DNA of 64,000 nucleotides, from positions 15,190,001 to 15,254,000 of the forward strand of contig NC_046675.1 of assembly GCF_003369915.1 (NCBI RefSeq), given 5' to 3'. Source of the DNA: Drosophila miranda. Taxonomy: Eukaryota; Arthropoda; Insecta; Diptera; Drosophilidae. Shown piece after piece: positions 22,435 to 31,401 of this stretch (positions within the stretch are counted from its first letter, which is position 1; every line of letters starts with the position of its first letter). The notes under the pieces were generated by a model. That model was not told the origin of the DNA and did not search any database. It was given only the letters and a program-made list of their open reading frames with translations. The position numbers and the translations under genes were made by a program.

Positions 22435-25400
22435 TCATACAATTATCTCCATGCGGTTCGCCTTGCGCGTGACCTTTGGTGGGCCTTGTGCTAAGTCCGA
22501 CATGCCGCCGTATTTGAACGAGAAGATGACAGTCTGTTGGCCAAAATTTGCTTCAAATCTGCAAGGCATTTGCATTAGCATTCAAACATTAGAAATATAT
22601 TATCATCAGTCGAATCAGATCTACTTACTCTGTGCTTATGTGTATCTCTGGCGGTTTGCCTGTGGCATTTTGTATGACTAGAAACATTTTGGTCACAATT
22701 TCAATGACATGACCCGTTTGGAACACAAAATCTCCCTTTTTTCGACCAAACTCAGACTGCAAAGTAAATATTATATCATCTCTCTAATTGAGGGAGGGCA
22801 TTCTGTAAAAAACTCTCACCGCCTTCACATGAAATACAGCAATGTCATCCAGGTAGGGGCTCAATGACATGCGATATATCTCCGAGGCAGGCACTCTGTA
22901 CTTGATTTGCAGCGTTCGCTGGTCCAACAGCAGTAGCGATGAAGTGGATAGCACCAGCAGAATGGGTACAAACTGCGATCGTAATATAAATATTTATCTT
23001 TCAGCTCAGTTTTATAAGCTTTGTATAAGATATGCCTTGCTTACCTTGCCGCTGGAACGCGCTATCTTATTGATTATGTCCGCAAAGACCACATATTGAT
23101 CGTTTGTCTCGGCGCATATCTTCTTCCACTGCTGATTGTGACGCAAACGCACATAATCGCCCACAAACGGATGCCCCACACTGCCAGGAAATAGGTTAGG
23201 AAATGTGGTTAGAGAGGATAAATCATGAGAGAGCTATTCATACCTTCGTGCGTAGGAGGCTTTACGATCCTTGAATATGATGCTGGCCGTCACCTTCTCT
23301 CGCATACGATTTCGTGCTGTCTGATCGAAGGAGTTGCGATATATGTAGCATTTCCAGCGATGATATATGGAGCGCAAGTGCCGTGAGGCATCTGCCAGGA
23401 AGCCAGGCGCTGCCGGCCACTCGGTGGACAGCGGACTCAGTGTGTTCGGTGGCAGGCGCAGCGGTATGGTCAGAAGGAACTGGCGTATCCTCCACTGGCG
23501 ATAGTAGCGGGCTATCACATCGATGGCCCACTTCACCTGGCGTTTGTACTTCAGCGAACGATACTCTTCGCGTGCCTGCAAAATGCAAAATATATCAGCT
23601 ATGTTTCTCAATACGTTGGGAGGATTAAAAAGTGTAAAACAGTGGAAACAAAATGGAATGCTTACAACACGGTATAAACTCCACAAGTGCCTACGACCAG
23701 TGAAGGGAATGCCAAAGCGGCACTCCTACGAAAGAACGAAAGAACATGCAGAAACAAATCAACGAAAAATTAAGAAATAAATATCATGCAGCAGCTGGAG
23801 CTGGAACACTTACTCGCCACGTGCGCCAGGCACTCGATATAACCATCTGGCTGTGTCGCATGCGCAGGTACCGCTTCCTCGCATTATACATGCGAAACAT
23901 CTTCTGGATGAGCACCGCCAGCTCTCCGATACGCAGGCGTCGGAACTGCTCCAGCTCGTAGACGGTACGCGGACTCCGCACAAACACATTCTTGGTGCCG
24001 ATGGTGAACTCTGCCGATGGCAGCGGCAGATTGCGTATGATCAGGGCAATGCCTTCCACCTGGCTGCCGCCATGGAAATGCGGCCATGTGAGGCTATTGA
24101 GCAGCTTGTAGCGATGAAAGAACTTAACGTGCAGCAGGTGGTAGCAATGGCCCGTGCGACAGAGATGAACCAGCGGCATCAGCGACATGTAGCGCACCTG
24201 ATGCTGCACCAGAGCTAGATCGAACTGATGCGGCTGCTTGCCCTCGTTGGGCTTGATGCAGAACACATAATGGGAGCGACGATGCTTTACAATCGCCAGC
24301 AGCGTTTGCAGCTGGGTGCGTATGTTAGAGCTGAGAGTGCTGGGCTTTTTGCTCGTCTGTCTGCGCGGATTGCCCTCGGGGAAGAGGCTCTGCACCAGCG
24401 ACAGTTTGCTTTGATAGCACGCAGCACTTATATACTTTGGCAGCATGTCGGAGTTTTTCTCCAGGAAGCGATGTATCGAGTAGTTAACAACGTTGGCAAA
24501 GTGCCGGATCCTGCAAGTGCAATCATTAATACATACATTCATTCATTTGATAGATGGAAATACCCACTGAAAACACATGGAATTACTGCCGCTGGTCATG
24601 AAATTTGGATGCCCGGCACAGCATTGTTGGACACGCAAAAGCAGAGCCTCATTACTGCTCAAATGGGCCTCGTTTATCAGGCTGAGGATGCCATAGCTTG
24701 GCTTGTCAATTAGCTCGCAAATGGACTCGTTGTCAAAGTAATCAATCCGCGACCACTCCAATCCCTCCCGTATGTACAGCTCTTGCTCAGAGCGCAGCAA
24801 ATGGAACACAAAGTTCTGCCACATCAGAATAATTAGAACAGGAGCAAATCTCTTGGCTATTAATTTCTACTTGCCTGATGGATCTTTTCTGCACTGTAGT
24901 TGATGGCAAACTGCTCAAATGAATTGTGATCGAGCACCTCGAAGCCATAGAAGTCGAGCAGGGCCAGGTTCTTCTCGCGCTGCGTCGACTTCAGTGTCTC
25001 ATTGATTTTGTTCACCAACCACGTGAACAGACGACTATAGAGAGTGCGGCAAAGTGTATTCCGATTGTTGGCCGCCTGCCGGGCATCCATTTCGGAGCCC
25101 ACATCCTCCTGACTGCTGTTCGTACTGTTTGCACGCGTCAGGCAGTTGATCAACACTTGAGCCTCCAGATTAAGCAGCTGAGCGGTTTCTTGAACCTCTG
25201 CAAGGAGAAAGGGTTTTCGAAAATTATACTTTTCTATTGGATATCTGATACTCCACATCTTACCATACACATTGGACACCTGACAGCCCTCGGTGCCATC
25301 GATATTGGTCACGGGCACAAAGATAAAGTTGCCCAGCTTCAGAACCACAGCAATGACTCGAAAAATGGAGCTAGTTTCATCACAGCTAAGCCCCAGTACG

Positions 25401-27452
25401 TCCAGAGAACGCTAAAAATTAACAGATCGTAGAAAGGTTTATACACCTTCAAAGTCTAGGACCGAGGACTGACCTTGGTATAATGAAAGTTTAAGCGATC
25501 CTCCTCCATGGCAGTTGTGTTGCGCAGCAGCTCATACTTTTCCACATTTCGATACAGCTTGAGCGATTCTAAAAGGATTCCGATTTATTAGAAATAGGCA
25601 CAAGCAAAGGTAGGGTCAATCATTTACTCAGCAACTGGAGATCAGCCCCCAATAGTAATTGGTAGAATATGTGAAAGTTTCGCTCGCCAATGATGGTGTC
25701 CGTAATGCGAGTCTGCGGAAGGGAGGGAGAGAAATATTAGCAAAAAATCTTACACTCAAATCAAAGAGTGCTTCGTGGCTAAGAGCAAACCTTTTCCAGC
25801 ATATCTTTTTGGGCAAGCATGGAGATAATAACGAAATAGATCATGGATTTATATATATACTCGTATAGGGGGCTCTACTTACAGTGGGTTATGTGCACTC
25901 CCATCGGATCGCCCCTAAAATCAATTTCAATATCAAACAGTTTTCCCTGAAAGCCAGACAATCATTTAGTTTTTAAGATCACATGGTATCATTCATGGGA
26001 CACCTACATATCGGCTGGAGTTGTTGTTTTTCAGCGTACAGGCATTGCCCATGGCCTCTAGAAAGACATCCGCACAGGTAACGCATTCTCGCAGTCGTTG
26101 TGTAGGCGATTTGTGGCGTCGATGCAGAGAGGAGCTGGCCGAAGGCGTAGGCGACACCGAGACGGAAACCGAGCTAGGATGCGGCGGCGGTGGTGGCGGC
26201 AACTCGCCAAGCACTTTGCTTAGCTTGTGTGCATCGTACAGCGATATACGTTGCGTGGAACCCATCAGAGAGTGCCGATCCCGATCCCGTTCTGGCTGAC
26301 TCTCAGTGGAGTGCTGGCGCACCAGATTCGAGCAGCTACCGCGATTCAGATTGCTTTGGTGGGCGGTGGTGGTGGATGATAGCCGACTGTTGCTGCCGCG
26401 CAGCAGCAGCATCGGCGACTCGGTCCCGGCGCCGCATTCTTCCTTCTCTAGGCTCTGGGCGCGTATGCATTTGCTGTGGCCGCACTGGCGACAGCCGCCA
26501 TACGAGAGCATGGCATACTTGGGCGATGTGTTGCTGGTTGCCCCCTTTTGGGGCGGTGTGGCAGTGGCAGTGCAGGCTTGAGTCTGCTGGTGCTTGAAGC
26601 ACGACTTGGTTGGATGCAAGTGATGTGAGGAGGCGGCATGCGCTTCGATTAGTGTGCTGATGTTTTCGCTGCTCTTGTGGTGTGAGAAATCAAAGTCCAC
26701 GATCTTCTCACGCATATTCCGCCTGCTCTGGCGTTCAATGCTCTCGTCACGCGTCCTCGAGCGCTGCGATGGTCCAGGGGACGGAGACTGGCGACGTGCC
26801 ATGGCCGCCGCCGGAGTGTTCTCGGCCCTGTTCTTGCAAATAATAAAGTTGGCAGTGCCAGAACAGCTGCTCGAGGCTCGCCTGTGGGCGTGAACTGCCA
26901 CTCCACTGGCCGAGCTGGTGGAAGATTGCTTGCGCAAGACGTTCGGAGTGTGGCAGAGCGGGCGATCCTGTATGTGAGTCAGAAAGTTGACAATCATTTT
27001 AAATGTCTCTGTTTTTCCCGCACCGCTCTCCCCCGTGAGCAGCACGCACTGGTCCTCGCTGTGATCCTTGAGGGATTGGTAGGCCAGGTTGGTGAGGCCG
27101 TAGCTGAAAGGAAACCACGGAAGAGAATGAAGCTGTGGCATGGGGCATGGATTTCAATCTGCTACTTACATGTGGGGAGGCAGCTGGAAGATGCCCTTGT
27201 CGCCATAGTTGCGGACATTATCCAGCGAGTGCTCGGATATGTGATGATATGGATTCAGAGCCACAACAGAAGTTCCAATGTAGGTCTAAAAGGGACAATT
27301 AAATACTATATAAATGGCACACAAATCATGTACACATGTATGCTTACATATATATGATCGCGCTTATAGCGCTGGTGGATGTTGTTTATAAAACTATCCT
27401 CGGACAGATTCTCGAGCAGCACCGAGTCCCAGGTGCCGATTTCCTGTTCCAT
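22435..27452 (-). CDS. Myo95E: Myo95E, unconventional (class I-like) myosin
   Basis: A 1307-residue actin motor. Seventeen coding exons on the minus strand: 27452-27348, 27285-27170, 27103-26008, 25946-25883, 25804-25791, 25712-25628, 25568-25474, 25411-25264, 25197-24875, 24815-24568, 24510-23814, 23725-23666, 23575-23244, 23180-23045, 22972-22820, 22756-22629, 22558-22435. Motor motifs: P-loop GESGAGKT (98-105), switch I NNNSSRYGK, switch II DFYGFE followed by NSFEQFAINYSAEKIHQ, and VFCIKPNE in the actin-binding region. IQ-like light-chain sites follow (VLIQKMFRMYNARKRYLRMR and two weaker ones). The tail starting GHPFVGDYVRLR is a TH1 membrane-binding domain, typical of class I myosins. Oddities: about 290 extra residues between P-loop and switch I; a 14-nt exon (25804-25791); a GC-AG intron (24874-24816). 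Class placement rests on the TH1 tail. Confidence 0.93.
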
Positions 27453-27873
27453 TGCGACACCAAATTACAACAACGTCGTCGTGCACGGCAGCAGTAATGG
27501 CAGCAAGAGAAGCAGCAGAAAACGAGCCCAACATTTGAATACATCAACTGCAGGGGGCGTGAAAAGGCGTGAAAGAAGAAGGGTTAGTGGCTGCAACAAT
27601 TGCATAATTTATCGCGAGCGTGTGCTTGCATCTGGGCAAATCCGTGTTTTGATTTTCTGATTGAATTATTGATTTTCAGTTTCTGGCTCGCGTCGAGCAA
27701 CAGCCTCGCCACCGAGAACATAGAGATATCTTGGCAATTGGTGGCCCCGCACAGCTCTTGTGGATCAAATTTGAAAGTTGCACTCTCCAGCCTTCGCATT
27801 AACACAAATTGACTTTTCTTTTGCCCGAATTGTACATTTTGTTTACCTTTTCAGATATTGAGGCATTTTGCAG

Positions 27874-27883
27874 CAGTGTGACC
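27874..27883 (-). promoter_or_regulatory. Motif 1 (M1BP-type) site upstream of Myo95E
   Basis: The minus strand reads GGTCACACTG, the core of the Drosophila housekeeping promoter Motif 1. It lies about 420 bp upstream of the Myo95E start codon. A TATCGTATCG stretch follows on the plus strand at 27891-27900. Confidence 0.5.
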
Positions 27884-27924
27884 GCGGATTTATCGTATCG
27901 TTAAAATAACCGTTCGACGCTCAG

Positions 27925-28315
27925 AAATATACCAAAATGTACCATTTCTTTTTAAAAATATACCGTAAATATATTGACGAAGTCACGATCTATATTACAT
28001 ATTCCTTGATTTTGATATTCCGTGGAAATTTACTATCTAGATAGATCTCTCAGCCCTCCCCACATATTTTTTTACGATTGATGAATCAATTTTCTACTAA
28101 ACTGGCTTATTCTTAATACTTGCTTTTATTGGATTTTGCGTAAAAAAAGGTTTTAGCGAAAATGGGCAAATAAAAAAAATGAAAGAGGATAGTCGTTCAT
28201 ATGGCTCAATTTTGATATTCCGTGGAATATTACTAGCTATCTAGATCTCTCAGCCCTGCCCACATAATTTTATACGATTAATGAATCAATTTTCTACCGA
28301 AACGTATTAAAAATA
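27925..28315. repeat. Dispersed AT-rich repeat, two tandem partial copies
   Basis: The block TTTTGATATTCCGTGGAA, then TAGATCTCTCAGCCCT, CCCACATA and ACGATTRATGAATCAATTTTCTAC occurs at about 28012-28105 and again at 28208-28300. The first copy is preceded by AATATACCRWAA-type sequence (27925-28000). Related copies lie at 37128-37650, and a core in the opposite orientation near 57340-57385. No coding capacity is seen. The family is not one I can name. Confidence 0.75.
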
Positions 28316-28370
28316 CCGTAAACGGTCAACCTGTTTTGTATCCTGTATGTACTAGTGGTGGCAGACAATA

Positions 28371-28392
28371 CTATCGATTGGACTATCGATAG
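28371..28392. promoter_or_regulatory. Paired DRE-like sites
   Basis: CTATCGAT (28371-28378) and the palindrome CTATCGATAG (28383-28392) match the DREF/BEAF-32 core TATCGATA. They lie within the Myo95E-TBC1D7 intergenic DNA, about 850 bp before TBC1D7. Confidence 0.5.
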
Positions 28393-29244
28393 AATTCAAC
28401 AAATTTCCAGTCCCCCTTTCGATGGTGCACACACTCACACACACCGTCAGTGCTGTCGATTATGCTGTTTTCCCGTCAGGTCTGGCTTTTTTTTGAAGAC
28501 CAATGCAGGAAAAAATTTGTGAATTGCGGGAAGCGGGAAATTCGTCCTTTTTGTAAATGTGTTTACACATAAAAAGTACGGTTACATAAAAAGTAAGAAC
28601 ATGTGGCTGGTTCGTCATTATTTCTTAACAATATTTGCCAGGTTGACCTTTTTCAGTCAAAAAAATCTTGTGAGTTAAGAAAAATAGAATTTACTAAATT
28701 TTTGATTACTTTAAAGTTGAAAATATTCAAAAATTGAATGCAAATATTGCGATATTAATTTTATAAAGAGAGAAATTTTCAGCGACAGCACTAAGTTTTG
28801 GAGGCTTACTTCTATAAAGATTCTGGTGAAAACAACTGATTTCTTGAGCTGACAGGTCAAACGCGGAAATTGAGTGATAATTAAACCAGATTAATCTGGT
28901 TAAGACAAAATTAAGGAATTCGAAACTAAGCAGGACCAATATCATTTTTGTGCATAAGATAAAGTTTTATTGTCAGTGAAAAGATATTGCTAGTTTAAAT
29001 TTAAATATACAGTATGCACCATGTCGTTTGAATGCGAATGAGAGCTGGATGAGTTAATGAAAATTATATAACATGCATATTAAATATCACTTTAATACAA
29101 AATTGTTAACATCATTATTTACGCTTTTTATTCAGCTTTTTTTTTCTTCAAGTTAGAGACAGCTTTTTTTGTGATAAAAAGTTGGCAGCACTGCACACAG
29201 TAGCCTTCCTCTCTGCCTCGGTTTGTTGACAAAATCCATGGACA
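28393..29244. other. Upstream region of TBC1D7
   Basis: This AT-rich intergenic DNA between the DRE-like sites and the TBC1D7 start has no supported gene. A CACACACAC run lies near 28430-28445. Confidence 0.4.
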
Positions 29245-30239
29245 ATGAACACCGACGAGCGCAATTTTCGATCAAGTTATTATGAGAAATGCTTGATCAA
29301 CAGCGTCGAGGAGAACAAGTCGATCAACAAGTTGCTTGAGGATGACATACGCAATTTGAACAAATTGAAGCAATTCTGTATGAACTACACTGTTCCGAAT
29401 GTCCACCGAAACCATCTTTGGTCTCTTGTAATGGGCATATTACCGCTTCACAAGACATCCACTGACTTTGTACGCGATCAACGTCGGGATGTGTATCAGG
29501 ATCTGTTGCGGGCTGTGTCCGTGCTGCGGTGTGTGGACCAAAAGAAGGAGCTGGTGATGCACACAATGTGGCTGCTGGAATCGAATCGATTGTGGCAGGG
29601 GGGCAATGCGAATGCCACTATGCAGGCGGATGACATGCATTTCATTGAAATCGTGAGGACTCTGCTGCAAATTTTCACCAACGATGTGGAGACCTATTGG
29701 ATAGCAAAGGGGTTCTACAACTACACGCGCGAGCTGAAAAAGGAATGCCCCAAACTAAAGGAGCAGATCCAAATCCTGCTCAAGCGCGAGGACCTCTCAC
29801 TGTTCAAGTATGTGAATTTTACAGTTTCTGCTAAGTGGCGCTCATTTTTGTTTTCGTCATTTTAGCCGCTTGGAGAAGCTGGGTCTATTCGACAGCACTT
29901 CGGTACTCCTGGACAACTGGCTTATCACCTGCTTTGCCGGCGTCATTTGTGAGACGGTGCTGGTCAAGATTTGGGACAAGGTGTGCGGAGGCTCGCGCAA
30001 AATTGTTGTGTTCCTCTTTGTGGAGCTAGTCAAGGATATAAGGTACCTGATTATCAAGCAAAGTTCCCTAGCAGAGGTCAAAAGACTGATAGAAACGGTA
30101 AGGCGGTAAAATCCGCTGCCAAATCGCATGTAACAAACGTCGGACTGTCTTTCAGGTGGAGGATCCCGATGGTGTCATAGTTAACAAGGCCATAAAATCG
30201 CTGCAGATAAACAACAGCGAAGTCGACTACACGCATTAA
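29245..30239 (+). CDS. TBC1D7: TBC1D7 orthologue (TSC complex, Rab-GAP-like)
   Basis: A 292-residue TBC-domain protein. TBC1D7 is the third subunit of the TSC1-TSC2 complex, which restrains Rheb and mTORC1. Exons are 29245-29807, 29866-30097 and 30156-30239, with introns of 58 nt each. The TBC fold is visible from VHRNHLWSLVMGILPL through YWIAKGFYNYTREL to FDSTSVLLDNWLITCFAGVI. The Arg and Gln finger motifs of catalytic RabGAPs are not evident, as expected for this non-typical TBC. An ATG seven bases earlier (29238) is out of frame. The gene converges on mRpS24 with only 49 bases between stop codons. Confidence 0.88.
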
Positions 30240-30255
30240 GTAATTCTACAAAATG

Positions 30256-30261
30256 TTTATT
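30256..30261 (-). terminator. Poly(A) signal of mRpS24
   Basis: AATAAA on the minus strand 28 bases past the mRpS24 stop and 17 bases past the opposing TBC1D7 stop, so the two 3' ends probably overlap. Confidence 0.6.
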
Positions 30262-30288
30262 TAGGACCCGAGTAAAGAGCGTTAGCAA

Positions 30289-30919
30289 CTAAATGTATTT
30301 GAAGACCACGTCCTTCTTGTCGGCCACCGTTTGCAGCTCCAGCGTGACAGGGCATTGCATCCAGTAGGAGAGCAGCTCCTCCGTGTAACCAATAAGAAAA
30401 TACATTTTGCGTGGACTGATGCCCTGGCGGATGATCGAAGCGACGCGTATTGTGTTGTGTTGGCGCTTGATAATGATCTCGGAGCAGACTAGCGCATGCC
30501 AAGTGCCGGTGATGAACTTCCTTATGAACAAGTCCTCGATGGCCGTTTGCGACGGACGCTGGGAGTCCTTCAGGGTCGCTTTAGGAGGGATGGGTATCAT
30601 TTTTGTGAATAAAACATCGACAATAAACTGCCCTCGAACTTACATGTGTTCCACGAGTTCCAGGACTTGCGGTGTCCAATGAAATGCGGTGGATTGGCCA
30701 TTTCGTAGGTGAGCGGCCTATTCCGCTTTGTGGTTATGCGGTAGCGGCCCGACTGCACGCGACAACAAACGGCACTGGTGTGCAGGGCCGCCGATTTGTG
30801 GAGCTGCGACTCGGCCAGCGCCATTTGTGGCGCCAACTGCATCAGAGACAAGACAGAGTTTAATTGCATTAAAAATCATTTTGTGTTATGGTTTAACTTA
30901 CCTTTTTCAGGAAGTTCAT
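30289..30919 (-). CDS. mRpS24: mRpS24, mitochondrial ribosomal protein uS3m
   Basis: A 166-residue subunit of the small mitochondrial ribosomal subunit (bacterial uS3 homologue, shortened as in animals). Exons on the minus strand: 30919-30902, 30836-30644 and 30578-30289; the first encodes only MNFLKK. The N-terminus looks like a mitochondrial presequence (MNFLKKLAPQMALAESQLHK). The core reads KSWNSWNT, then SQTAIEDLFIRKFITGTWHA, IIKRQHNTIRVA and SPRKMYFLIGYTEELLSYWM, ending KKDVVFKYI. The last intron (65 nt) ends in an unusual acceptor, CCTAAAG, chosen because it joins the phases and conserved sequence. It diverges from Apc2, with start codons about 480 bp apart. Confidence 0.9.
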
Positions 30920-31204
30920 TATTTTTCGGTCAAACCTGCGTCCAACAGCTGTTTGGCGTGACGTAACAGCTGGCTAGCGATGGTCAATGCGCGTTCGATG
31001 TTTCTGTCCTGGATTTTACAGTAAAAACGACACATAAATTATACTCTAATATCTATGACAAGTTATTTAAATATATATCAATTCCAAATTGGAGGTAAAA
31101 TCTGACGTTTTATTTTCCTAATTTACTGTATTAAAACACCCAGTATTAGGCGCGCAAGGAAAGAAACTTTCAGCCGATGAGAATTGATCGTATCGTAGTG
31201 AAAA

Positions 31205-31214
31205 GTATCGATAC
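31205..31214. promoter_or_regulatory. DRE-like palindrome between mRpS24 and Apc2
   Basis: GTATCGATAC contains TATCGATA, the DREF/BEAF-32 recognition core. It lies between the two divergent start codons (30919 and 31402), so it may serve both promoters. Further CGATA/TATCG motifs lie at 31188-31197. Confidence 0.6.
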
Positions 31215-31401
31215 TTTAATTCGATCGTGCGCTTAGAAAATGGCTAGAAAGGAAGGACACAAATTAAGGATCAACTGGTGACAGTGATCTCTACCTGCAG
31301 GTGCGACAATAAAATAAGGATCTTCTTGGAATAAGAATTCCACATGCCCTGCCCGCCAGTCACAGTGCCTTTTAAAATCAAGGTAGTAGGTATTTGAAGC
31401 C

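Noticed and set aside
23853-24713. Two plus-strand frames opposite Myo95E
   Set aside because: They mirror conserved myosin exons and cross their splice sites.
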